DNA from: Helicobacteraceae bacterium | GTDB lineage: Bacteria; Campylobacterota; Campylobacteria; Campylobacterales; Sulfurimonadaceae | DNA: 10,883 bases | NCBI GenBank assembly: GCA_027083665.1 | Contig: JALWNV010000277.1 | Span: 1-10,883, forward strand | Direction of reading: 5' to 3' | Shown: positions 1 to 7,388 of the stretch, in pieces | Numbering within the stretch: position 1 is the first letter of the stretch | Layout of the letters: each line of letters opens with the position of its first letter | Made by a program: the position numbers and the translations under genes | The notes under the pieces: model-generated | Told to the model about the DNA's origin: nothing | Seen by the model: the letters and a program-made list of their open reading frames with translations, nothing else | The model's database searches: none

Positions 1-1632
1 TCCTCCGCCGGTGTGCAAGAGGTACGCCTGGGTGCGATGTTCTCCAATGCCCCCGCCCTCGACAGGGAGCGCTATATCCGGCAGATTGCGCTGGATATCC
101 AGCAGATCGCACTGGGTGCACCGGCGGAGGAGCAGCCGGTCGACTTTACCCCGCAGCCGTCGCTTTCGATCAATCTCCGTACCGCGAAGGAGGTTGGTTT
201 CGATCCCAGCTGGGAATTTCTCTCCAAAGCCGTCATCATCGAGGACGAATACAGCGATTCGCACTATTTTACGCTCGAAGAGATCATGGACCGTGCCACG
301 CATTTCAACCTCAATGTCGTTGCCGCCGGCCACGATACCGAATCGGCCCGTCAGAAATACGAACGGTCCCGCAGCCGCTATCTGCCGCAGCTGTATCTGG
401 GGGCGGAAGCGGCACAGATCGACGAAGACCGTGCAACCGCGAGTCTGGGCCTGTACAACCAGACACGGGTGGATGCCTATCTCAAAGCGACGCAGGAGCT
501 CTACAATCAGCGCCTGCTCGCCGGTATCAGTGTGAACGAACATTTTATGCAGGCCAAACAGCATGCCCGGGACTATGTCAAACTCGAAGTGGCGATGCGT
601 GCGGCGACGCTGTATATCCGTATTTTGCAAATCAAGACCCAGCTCGAGATCGAGAAGAGCAATCTGGAGCTTTCGCGTACCAATATGCGTGCGGCGGAAG
701 TGAAAAAGAACATCGGAATCGGCCGCAACAGCGATATCTATCGCTGGAAAAGCCAGATCGCGCAGGAAAAGCGCCGTATGCTCGAGACCTACGCGAAGCT
801 TCAGCAGGTACGCTATACCCTCAACGCCTTGCTGAATCTGCCGCAGGAACTGCCGCTGAACTTCAAAGAGACGCAGATGCAAGACGGTCCCTATCTGACG
901 CGCAACAGGATTTTGCTGCCGTACTTCGAAGAACCCAAACGGTTCTCGGCGCTGGAGGGCTACCTTGTCGAAGTGGGCCGGAGCAATGTACCGACACTCA
1001 AGCAGATTTCGCAGATCGCGCAGGCGCGCCGCCGTATCGTCGAGTCGAACAAGGAAGCGTTCTATGCGCCGGATCTTTCGCTCGAAGGCGGCGTCCGCCA
1101 GCATTTCGTCACTTCGCAGAACAATGTGCGCGATACCGATCCCAATCTGGCGAAGTATCCCTATGCGGACGATACCGATTGGCAGATCGGGATGTTTTTG
1201 CGTTTTCCGCTCTATCTCGGGGGAGGGAAGACGTCGGACCTGGAGCGTTCGCGTGCGGAGCTGCTGTCGACCGAAGCGAAAAAGAGCGATCTTGAAAACA
1301 GTGTCGAACGCGATATCCGCAATACCCTATACAAGGCCAAGGCGGCGTATCTGTCCATCGGATTGGCGGAGGAAGCCTACAAAAGTGCGCGCGCAAACCT
1401 TAAAGTCGTCAAGGATATCTATTCGCAAGGCGGCGTGGACATTATCGTGCTGCTCGATGCGCAAAACACCGCACTCAAAGCCGCGTTGAGCGAAAATAAC
1501 GCCCGTTACGGTTTCCTCGAGTCGCTGCTGATGCTGCAGTACCGCATCGGACAAGTCAATTTCAATCTCGATGAAGAGAAATGGGCGGCGTTTCTTGCCG
1601 GATTGCAGCGCTACGAGGAGGAGATGGAATGA
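1..1632 (+). CDS. TolC-family outer-membrane efflux protein with substrate-binding-like N-terminal domain (5' partial)
   Basis: This is the outer-membrane channel of a tripartite efflux pump. The frame is open to base 1, and no signal peptide is visible, so the gene begins upstream of the window; a GTG at 13 is probably an internal Val codon. Of 543 visible residues, about 1-82 do not look like TolC. They contain an 'INLRTAKEVGFDPSWEFL' block preceded by an 'LGAPAEEQPVDF' segment, which matches my memory of the C-terminal end of ABC-type substrate-binding proteins (ABC_sub_bind family). From about residue 89 ('YFTLEEIMDRA') the protein is a standard outer-membrane efflux protein with two long helical hairpins. 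The second half has the typical 'PLYLGGGKTSDLERS' turn and a 'YSQGGVDIIVLLDAQ' motif near the end. The stop overlaps the adaptor start by four bases, so the two are co-translated. The efflux function is secure; the fused domain is inferred from resemblance. Confidence 0.9.
   Translation, partial: SSAGVQEVRLGAMFSNAPALDRERYIRQIALDIQQIALGAPAEEQPVDFTPQPSLSINLRTAKEVGFDPSWEFLSKAVIIEDEYSDSHYFTLEEIMDRATHFNLNVVAAGHDTESARQKYERSRSRYLPQLYLGAEAAQIDEDRATASLGLYNQTRVDAYLKATQELYNQRLLAGISVNEHFMQAKQHARDYVKLEVAMRAATLYIRILQIKTQLEIEKSNLELSRTNMRAAEVKKNIGIGRNSDIYRWKSQIAQEKRRMLETYAKLQQVRYTLNALLNLPQELPLNFKETQMQDGPYLTRNRILLPYFEEPKRFSALEGYLVEVGRSNVPTLKQISQIAQARRRIVESNKEAFYAPDLSLEGGVRQHFVTSQNNVRDTDPNLAKYPYADDTDWQIGMFLRFPLYLGGGKTSDLERSRAELLSTEAKKSDLENSVERDIRNTLYKAKAAYLSIGLAEEAYKSARANLKVVKDIYSQGGVDIIVLLDAQNTALKAALSENNARYGFLESLLMLQYRIGQVNFNLDEEKWAAFLAGLQRYEEEME
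1615..1623 (+). promoter_or_regulatory. Strong Shine-Dalgarno deciding the adaptor start
   Basis: GAGGAGGAG lies inside the last codons of the TolC-family gene. Its AGGAGG core is seven bases upstream of the ATG at 1629, which selects this ATG over an in-frame upstream start at 1581 that would place 16 non-signal residues in front of a lipoprotein signal peptide. Confidence 0.8.
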
Positions 1633-2711
1633 GATTTGTTTTCATGGGCGTCGCATTTTTGATATTGCTGACCGGATGCGACAAGACACAGCCTGAAGAG
1701 AAGGTCCGCCCGGTCAAGACCCTCGAGTTGACACCGACGCGGGCGGTTTCGGTCACGACATTCAACGGGGTGGCCCGCTCCGACGTTGCCGCCCGGCTGA
1801 GTTTCAAAGTCGGCGGGACGGTGGTCAAAATCAACGTGCGTATCGGGCAGGAGGTCAAGCAGGGCGATGTTATTGCCGAACTGGACGATTCGCTCTATCG
1901 TCTGAAGCTCGATGAGGTCCGGGCGTCGCTCAAACAGGCCCGGGCGAAGCTCTCGAGCGCCAAAAACCATTACAAGCGCGTCAAAAAGCTCTATGTCAAT
2001 CACTCGACTTCGCTCAGCGAGCTCGAAAACGCCCGTACCCAAAAAGAGCTGGCGGAAGCAAGTTACAAAGCGGTCAAAAGCCACCTCGACGAGGTTAAGC
2101 TTCAGCTGAGCTACACGAAGCTCAAGGCGCCGATCGACGGTTCGATCTCCAACATTCTTATCCACGAGAACGAAAATATCTCTCCGGCGGTAACGGTTGC
2201 GACGATCAGTTCGACGCGCAGTATTGAAGTGCCGATCTCGGTGCCGGGATCGCTGATCGACAAGGTGGAAGTGGGACAGAGCTGCGAAGTCTATTTCGAT
2301 GCCGTCCGAAAAGAGCCTTTCGATTGCGAAATCAGCGAAGTGTCGCACGCTTCGGATATGCATACGACGACGTTCCCCGTCGTCGTGAAAGTGATCGAGC
2401 CGACCAAACGTATCCGTCCCGGTATGGCGGCGTCGGTCGAGCTGCGTTTCAATACCTCGGACAAGCAGATGTGCAACTGCTACGTTGTTCCGGCACATGC
2501 ACTGATGGAAGATGCGAAAGGGCCGTATCTCTACGTTGTCGAAAACATTCATAAAGATGTCGGTGTGGTCAAGCGCAGAGACGTCGAGCGCGGCGGCCTG
2601 ACCGAAAAAGGGATTATCGTCACCAAGGGTGTCCGGCGCCATATGCATGTCCTGACGGCCGGGATGAGCCGGGTGCAGGAAAATCAAAAAGTGCGGCTGC
2701 TGGAAGAGTGA
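1629..2711 (+). CDS. RND efflux periplasmic adaptor subunit (membrane fusion lipoprotein)
   Basis: A 360-aa adaptor (HlyD/AcrA type) that would bridge the RND permease and the TolC-family channel in the periplasm. The ATG at 1629 overlaps the previous stop as ATGA and gives a clean lipoprotein signal: Met-Arg, a hydrophobic run, then the lipobox LTGC with lipidated Cys17. The first lipoyl half is at about residues 53-90 (VGGTVVKINVRIGQEVKQGD), followed by an alpha-helical hairpin at about 92-158. The second lipoyl half is at about 160-193 (LKAPIDGSIS), then the beta-barrel and membrane-proximal domains. The length is normal for the family. Four Cys besides the lipidated one (219, 233, 282, 284, the last two as MCNC) are unusual for an adaptor. 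The stop overlaps the permease start. The substrate cannot be told from sequence. Confidence 0.93.
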   Translation: MRFVFMGVAFLILLTGCDKTQPEEKVRPVKTLELTPTRAVSVTTFNGVARSDVAARLSFKVGGTVVKINVRIGQEVKQGDVIAELDDSLYRLKLDEVRASLKQARAKLSSAKNHYKRVKKLYVNHSTSLSELENARTQKELAEASYKAVKSHLDEVKLQLSYTKLKAPIDGSISNILIHENENISPAVTVATISSTRSIEVPISVPGSLIDKVEVGQSCEVYFDAVRKEPFDCEISEVSHASDMHTTTFPVVVKVIEPTKRIRPGMAASVELRFNTSDKQMCNCYVVPAHALMEDAKGPYLYVVENIHKDVGVVKRRDVERGGLTEKGIIVTKGVRRHMHVLTAGMSRVQENQKVRLLEE

Positions 2712-5700
2712 TGCGAAAGAGTCTGACCGAAATCATTATCCGGCGAAACCGGGCCACACTGACGATACTGCTTTTTTTCCTCGTCAGCGGGATGATCGCC
2801 TTTTATACGATGCCGCGGGCGAAAGATCCGAATTTCGCGATCCACACCGGTGTTGTCAGCACGATTTTCGCGGGGGCGACCCCGTCGCGGATCGAATCAC
2901 TGGTGACGATTCCGCTTGAACGGCAGCTGCGTCAGATCGACGAGATCGACCATCTCGAGTCGACATCGAAAAACGGGATGTCGCTGATCTATATTTATGT
3001 AAAAGAGCGCTACAAGAAGATCGAGCCGATCTGGGATAAAGTCCGCAGCAAGATCGCGGATGTCCGTTTGCCCAAAGAGGTGCAAAAACCCCGTTTCGAC
3101 GAGAGCTACTCCACCGTCTTCGGGACGCTGGTCACCCTTGTCGGAGAGGGGTACAGCTATGCCGAGCTCGAAAAGATCGCCAACCATGTCAAAGAGGAGT
3201 TCCTCAATATTCCCGACGTGGGCGACGTCGAGATCTTCGGACTGCAGAAACAGCATATCTATATCGATTTTTCCAATGCGAAACTGGCGGAACTCGGGCT
3301 CTCGCCGAGTGCGCTGGGACAGATTATCCGCGAGCGCAACATCATTACGCCCGGCGGTGCCGTAACGGTCGGCCCCAAGCGGCTGATTCTCGAACCGACG
3401 GGAAACCTCAAAAGCCTCAAAGAGCTTGGCAAGACCATCGTCCCGCTGCCCGGACGCAAAGAGGTCGTCTACCTCGAAGATATCGTCCGTATCCACAGCG
3501 GCTACAGCGATCCCAAGGAGCCGATGAGCCGTACCAACGGCGAACAGAGCCTGATTTTGGCGATCTCCGTCTCGAAAACCGGCGATATTATCGCCCTGGG
3601 GAAAGCGATCAAGGAGAAGATCGCCGAGTTCGAGGAGCACTATCCTATCGGGATCGAGTTCAACATCGCGTTCGACGAGCCGAAACTGGTCGAGTATATT
3701 ATCGGCAATTTCACCGGCTCGCTGATCACCTCGATCCTGATTATTGTCGTCGTGATGTTTATTTCGCTGGGATGGCGGATGGGCCTGATCGTGTCGACGG
3801 TCATTCCGGCGACGATTCTCGCCTCGCTGGCGATCATGTGGAAGACGGGCATCGGTCTCAACCAGGTTTCGCTCGCGGCATTGATTATTTCGCTCGGACT
3901 GCTGGTGGACAACGCTATCGTCATCAGCGAATCGATCGTCGCGAAAATGGACGAGGGTGCTTCGGCATTTGATGCGGCGATTTCGTCGGTGAAAGAGCTG
4001 CGGGTCTCGCTGCTGACCTCTTCGCTGACGACGGCGGCGGCGTTTTTGCCGATCTATCTGGCGGAGTCTCTGGCAAGCGAATATGCCAGCGCACTCTTTG
4101 AGGTCGTCACGATTACCCTGATCAGTTCGTGGGTGCTGTCGCTGACGATTGTCCCGATGCTCAGTACGATTTTCTTCAAAAAGCGCAAGGTGACGAAATA
4201 TACCTACAATAATCTGGTGTGCAATACGTTCAAGCGTCTGCTGTGCAATTCGCTGAAATACCGCGGCCTCTCTTTGCTGGCCATTGCCGGCATTTTCATT
4301 CTGGCGCTGCTGCTGTCGAAATCGATTCCGAAAATCTTTTTTCCGCCGAGTGCCCAGCCGTCGATGGTCGTCCGGGTATCGCTGCCGCAGGGAACGACGA
4401 TCGACTACACGCTCAAAACCGTGGAAAAGCTCGAAGCGTTTTTAAATGCGCAACGGCCGGAGCTTGTCGAGAATTTCAGCAGTTTCGTGGGGAAAGGGGC
4501 GCCGCGTTTCTGGATCAATAACACCCCTGTTCCGCGTTCGGACAACTATGCGGAGATTCTGGTCAACGCCGTTTCCCTCGAGGCGGATGAAAAGCTGCAC
4601 GAGATGATCGAGCAGTTCGGTTTCAATGAACTGACCGATGCGGAAGTGAGTGTGAAAAAGCTCGACAACGGACCTCCGGTCAAAAACCCGGTCCAGATTC
4701 GTATCAGCGGACCGGACGTCAGCGAAATCACCCAGCGTGCCTCCCGGCTCAAGCAGGAGCTGGCGGGGCTTAACATGGTCACGCATATTTCCGATGACTG
4801 GGGAGGATGGACGCAAAAGGTCGTGGTCAATATCGATCCGTTTCTGGCCTATCACGCCGGGGTTAGCTATCATGATATCGCCTCGTCGCTTCAGATCGCG
4901 CTCAGCGGCTGGGATGTTACCGAGTTCAGGACCGCCTCTATGACGATTCCGATCACGCTGCGTTCGGGACAGTCGAAGCTCCCTTCGCTCGAATCGCTCA
5001 AAAGTACACTGATTTTCGTCCCTTCGACGGGCAAATCGGTGCCGCTGGCGCAGGTGGCGACGATCGACATCGTCTGGAAACCGCCGAAGCTGATCCGCTA
5101 CAACGGTGTCCCGACTGTGACGGTCATCGCCGGATTGCGCGAAGGGGTGACGGCGTTCGATGTCAAAGATGCCGTGACACCGTGGCTGAAAGCGCAGCAG
5201 TGGCCGCGCGGATACCGTTACGCTTTCGGCGGTGAGGTGGAGAGTTCCAACGAGGCCCAGGGGGCCATTGCGGACAAACTGCCGATCGCGGGGATGATCA
5301 TTTTGATGCTGCTGATGCTGCAGTTCAATTCGGTCCGCCGGACGGCGATTATACTGATCACGATTCCGCTGGGAATCATCGGGGTCATTGTCGGGCTGTT
5401 TCTGACGCATTCGTATTTCGGTTTCATGACCTACCTTGGCGTCATCTCGCTTATCGGTATTGTCATCAACAACGCGATCATTCTGATCGAGCGGATCGAG
5501 TATGAGATTCATGATATGAAACTGCTCCCGCAAGATGCCATTATCGAGGCCGCCCAGCGGCGTATGCGTCCGATCCTGCTGACGACGCTGACGACGATCG
5601 GCGGTTTGATTCCGCTGTGGATCAGCGGCGGACCGCTGTGGGAGCCGATGGCGATCGCGATTATCTTCGGACTCAGCTTCGCGACGGTATTGACACTGGG

Positions 5701-5782
5701 TGTCGTTCCGATCTTTTACGCGATTTTCTTCGGGATCCGCTACCCCCGAGACTATCAGTTCATCCGCAGCTGCCAGATATAG
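2711..5782 (+). CDS. RND efflux transporter permease (HAE1-type, AcrB-like)
   Basis: A 1023-aa inner-membrane proton antiporter, full length for the AcrB-like family. The ATG at 2711 shares its A with the adaptor stop TGA; a GTG at 2708 is a less likely alternative because the GGA core at 2702-2704 is spaced better for the ATG. A first membrane helix (about 13-31) is followed by a large periplasmic porter region with the family blocks 'AGATPSRIESLVTIPLE' and 'RYKKIEPIWDKVRSKI'. Five or six helices cover about 332-485. A second helix (about 520-537), a second porter loop and a final helix bundle (about 857-1005) repeat the pattern. Helix 4 carries GLLVDNAIV with Asp400, matching AcrB Asp407, while the next position is Asn instead of Asp408. 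In helix 10 the AcrB Lys940 position is Asn (INNAIIL). Both swaps also occur in other HAE1 subgroups. The substrate is unknown. Confidence 0.95.
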   Translation: MRKSLTEIIIRRNRATLTILLFFLVSGMIAFYTMPRAKDPNFAIHTGVVSTIFAGATPSRIESLVTIPLERQLRQIDEIDHLESTSKNGMSLIYIYVKERYKKIEPIWDKVRSKIADVRLPKEVQKPRFDESYSTVFGTLVTLVGEGYSYAELEKIANHVKEEFLNIPDVGDVEIFGLQKQHIYIDFSNAKLAELGLSPSALGQIIRERNIITPGGAVTVGPKRLILEPTGNLKSLKELGKTIVPLPGRKEVVYLEDIVRIHSGYSDPKEPMSRTNGEQSLILAISVSKTGDIIALGKAIKEKIAEFEEHYPIGIEFNIAFDEPKLVEYIIGNFTGSLITSILIIVVVMFISLGWRMGLIVSTVIPATILASLAIMWKTGIGLNQVSLAALIISLGLLVDNAIVISESIVAKMDEGASAFDAAISSVKELRVSLLTSSLTTAAAFLPIYLAESLASEYASALFEVVTITLISSWVLSLTIVPMLSTIFFKKRKVTKYTYNNLVCNTFKRLLCNSLKYRGLSLLAIAGIFILALLLSKSIPKIFFPPSAQPSMVVRVSLPQGTTIDYTLKTVEKLEAFLNAQRPELVENFSSFVGKGAPRFWINNTPVPRSDNYAEILVNAVSLEADEKLHEMIEQFGFNELTDAEVSVKKLDNGPPVKNPVQIRISGPDVSEITQRASRLKQELAGLNMVTHISDDWGGWTQKVVVNIDPFLAYHAGVSYHDIASSLQIALSGWDVTEFRTASMTIPITLRSGQSKLPSLESLKSTLIFVPSTGKSVPLAQVATIDIVWKPPKLIRYNGVPTVTVIAGLREGVTAFDVKDAVTPWLKAQQWPRGYRYAFGGEVESSNEAQGAIADKLPIAGMIILMLLMLQFNSVRRTAIILITIPLGIIGVIVGLFLTHSYFGFMTYLGVISLIGIVINNAIILIERIEYEIHDMKLLPQDAIIEAAQRRMRPILLTTLTTIGGLIPLWISGGPLWEPMAIAIIFGLSFATVLTLGVVPIFYAIFFGIRYPRDYQFIRSCQI

Positions 5783-5793
5783 GGCGGTCCCGG

Positions 5794-5834
5794 GAAAGAG
5801 GGCGTTTCAACGCTTGCTGCCACACTCCTCTTTC
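5794..5834 (+). terminator. Possible terminator between the efflux operon and ffh
   Basis: GAAAGAGG (5794-5801) is a perfect 8-base inverted match to CCTCTTTC (5827-5834), extendable by G-U pairs, and a T-rich stretch follows (TTCTTT). The 25-base loop contains a smaller GCGT-TTCA-ACGC hairpin at 5802-5813. It lies just after the permease stop and before the convergent ffh stop. The long loop and interrupted T tract make it a weak candidate. Confidence 0.3.
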
Positions 5835-5845
5835 TTCTTTCCGGA

Positions 5846-7195
5846 TTACCGCGGAAACTTCCCGCCGCCTTGCATCTGGCTCATCATGTTCTGCAGGTCC
5901 TGCATCCCTTTTTTCCCCGAGAATTTCTTCGCCATCTTTGCGGCGTTCTTGAACTGCTTGAGAATGCGGTTGACCTCCATCTGGTCCATCCCGGCCCCTT
6001 TGGCGAGGCGCTGTTTGCGGCTGTTGTTGAGCAGGTCCGGATTCTCGCGCTCTTTGGGAGTCATGGAGTTGACCAGTGCCTTGATCTGCTTGAGCTCCTG
6101 CGAGTTCTCGAGGTCGAAGTCCTTCATCGCCTTGGCCATGTTGCCCATTCCGGGGATCATGCCCATGAGCGATTTCATGGAACCGAGTTTTTTCATCTGC
6201 TCCATCTGCTCGAGGAAGTCGTTGAAGTTGAACTGGCCTTTTTTGATCTTTCGCGTCAGTTTCTTCGCCTGTTTCTCGTCGATGACGTTGGCGGTCTTTT
6301 CGGCAAGACCTTCGATGTCGCCCAGTCCCATCAGGCGGTTGACGATCCGCTCGGGCAGGAAGATTTCGAGGTCGTGCATCTTCTCGCCCGCTCCGATAAA
6401 GCGTAGCGGCACATTGACCTGTGAAGCGATCCCCAGGGCGACGCCCCCTTTGGCGTCGCCGTCGTATTTGCTCAGGATCACGCCGTCGATGCCGATTTTT
6501 TCCTTGAAGGTCTGTGCGGTACGGACGGCATCCTGTCCGGTCAGCGAATCCGCGACGTAGAAGATCTCGTCCGGCTGCGCGGCATCACGGACCCGTTTCA
6601 ATTCGTCCATCAGTTCTTCGTCGATGGCGAGCCGTCCGGCGGTATCGATCAGTACGACGTCGTAGAGACTGTTCTTCGCCTTGGACATGGCGGCCTTGAC
6701 GACTTCGACGGGATCCTTCGTCGATTCGTCTTCATACAGATCCACGCCGATCTGTCCGCTGATTTGGCGCAGCTGCTCCACTGCGGCCATCCGCTGCAAG
6801 TCGGCGGCGACGATCAGGACTTTTTTCTTTTTTTGTTCTTTGAGCCAGAGTGCGAGTTTCCCGGTTGTGGTCGTTTTACCGGACCCCTGAAGACCGGTCA
6901 TGAGGATCACCGTCGGCGGGTTCGGCGCGAAAACGAATCCCTGTTTTCCTTCGGTCTTGAGCAGGTCGTACAGGGCCTGGCGCATGGCGTCGAGGAACTG
7001 GTCCTTTCCGATGCCGGCTTTTTTCGTTTCGATCTCGACGGTGCCGATGAGGTCCTTGACGACCTTGTGGTGTACATCGGCCTTCAGGAGAGATTTTTTC
7101 AGCTCCGCCAGCGCTTTTTTAAGCGCTTTTTCATCATCGTGAAAGCGGATCTTTTTGATGGCGGATGTAAATGATTCGGTCAATGTGTCGAACAC
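5846..7195 (-). CDS. ffh: Signal recognition particle protein Ffh (SRP54 GTPase)
   Basis: A 449-aa SRP GTPase that binds signal sequences on nascent membrane proteins with SRP RNA and docks with FtsY. The frame extends upstream to 7246, but I place the start at the GTG at 7195. It has AGGAG five bases upstream, and the protein then begins FDTLTESF, as Ffh proteins do; the extra 17 residues look like translated leader. Residue positions from this start: N-domain helices about 1-90; P-loop GLQGSGKT at 101-108; a DLQRMAA motif near 132-138, where many Ffh proteins have Arg-Pro-Ala-Ala; DTAGR at 184-188; the SKYDGDAKGG guanine-specificity block at 242-251; and a Met-rich M domain from about 308 with GMIPGMGN near 345 and the RNA-binding block RKQRLAKGAG near 393. 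It stands alone: rpsP, the usual downstream neighbour in Campylobacterota, is absent. Confidence 0.97.
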   Translation of the reverse strand: MFDTLTESFTSAIKKIRFHDDEKALKKALAELKKSLLKADVHHKVVKDLIGTVEIETKKAGIGKDQFLDAMRQALYDLLKTEGKQGFVFAPNPPTVILMTGLQGSGKTTTTGKLALWLKEQKKKKVLIVAADLQRMAAVEQLRQISGQIGVDLYEDESTKDPVEVVKAAMSKAKNSLYDVVLIDTAGRLAIDEELMDELKRVRDAAQPDEIFYVADSLTGQDAVRTAQTFKEKIGIDGVILSKYDGDAKGGVALGIASQVNVPLRFIGAGEKMHDLEIFLPERIVNRLMGLGDIEGLAEKTANVIDEKQAKKLTRKIKKGQFNFNDFLEQMEQMKKLGSMKSLMGMIPGMGNMAKAMKDFDLENSQELKQIKALVNSMTPKERENPDLLNNSRKQRLAKGAGMDQMEVNRILKQFKNAAKMAKKFSGKKGMQDLQNMMSQMQGGGKFPR

Positions 7196-7234
7196 GGCAA
7201 CTCCTATCGTTAAAACGTTGAAAATAAATAGCGC

Positions 7235-7240
7235 ATTATA
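7235..7240 (-). promoter_or_regulatory. -10 element of the ffh promoter
   Basis: The - strand reads a perfect TATAAT about 40 bases upstream of the chosen GTG start, which predicts a 5' leader of roughly 30 bases. No good -35 hexamer is seen 16-18 bases upstream (AGTGCC at 17), as is common for sigma-70 promoters in Campylobacterota. Confidence 0.6.
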
Positions 7241-7321
7241 TTGCATAATTGCTTTAGGGCACTTCCGCGGATCGATGAACGTTTTGCAGGATTTTGAGGC
7301 TTAAGTGAAGTTTCATGCCGG

Positions 7322-7355
7322 ATAACTTATTATATATCTATGTAGACAATGTAAA
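7322..7355 (+). promoter_or_regulatory. AT-rich probable promoter region of the lipoprotein gene
   Basis: An AT-rich block in otherwise GC-rich DNA, with several overlapping -10-like hexamers (TATTAT, TATATC, TATGTA) 35-65 bases before the lipoprotein start. No single -35/-10 pair stands out. The rest of the intergenic region (7241-7321) shows no gene or strong repeat. Confidence 0.35.
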
Positions 7356-7371
7356 TGCCTGATAAAAGGCA
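7356..7371 (+). other. Small stem-loop just upstream of the lipoprotein ribosome binding site
   Basis: TGCCT pairs with AGGCA around a six-base loop GATAAA. The hairpin ends six bases before the Shine-Dalgarno AAGGAGA (7377-7383), so it would lie in the mRNA leader. Five base pairs could occur by chance. Confidence 0.25.
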
Positions 7372-7388
7372 GGAATAAGGAGATAAAG

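Noticed and set aside
1581-1628. 16-residue N-terminal extension of the adaptor protein
   Set aside because: It would hide the lipoprotein signal peptide; the ATG at 1629 has an ideal AGGAGG at seven bases and an ATGA overlap.
1611-2687. 358-aa open frame on the - strand opposite the adaptor gene
   Set aside because: It lies fully antisense to a clear adaptor gene, has an Arg/His/Asp-rich composition typical of reversed GC-rich codons, and shows no domain.
4442-5533. 363-aa open frame on the - strand opposite the permease gene
   Set aside because: Antisense shadow of the RND permease, with low-complexity Arg/Asp/His composition and no recognisable motif.
5700-6560. 286-aa open frame on the + strand opposite ffh
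   Set aside because: It overlaps the permease 3' end and lies antisense to a conserved Ffh; Ser/Phe/Ile-rich composition is the expected reverse of its codons.
7196-7246. 17-residue N-terminal extension of Ffh
   Set aside because: The extension covers the AGGAG site and the TATAAT promoter element, and Ffh proteins normally begin at the FDTLTESF region.
7196-7388. Possible small RNA or riboswitch in the ffh-lipoprotein intergenic region
   Set aside because: Apart from the TATAAT, an AT-rich block and one five-base-pair hairpin, no conserved structured RNA, terminator or long inverted repeat was seen.
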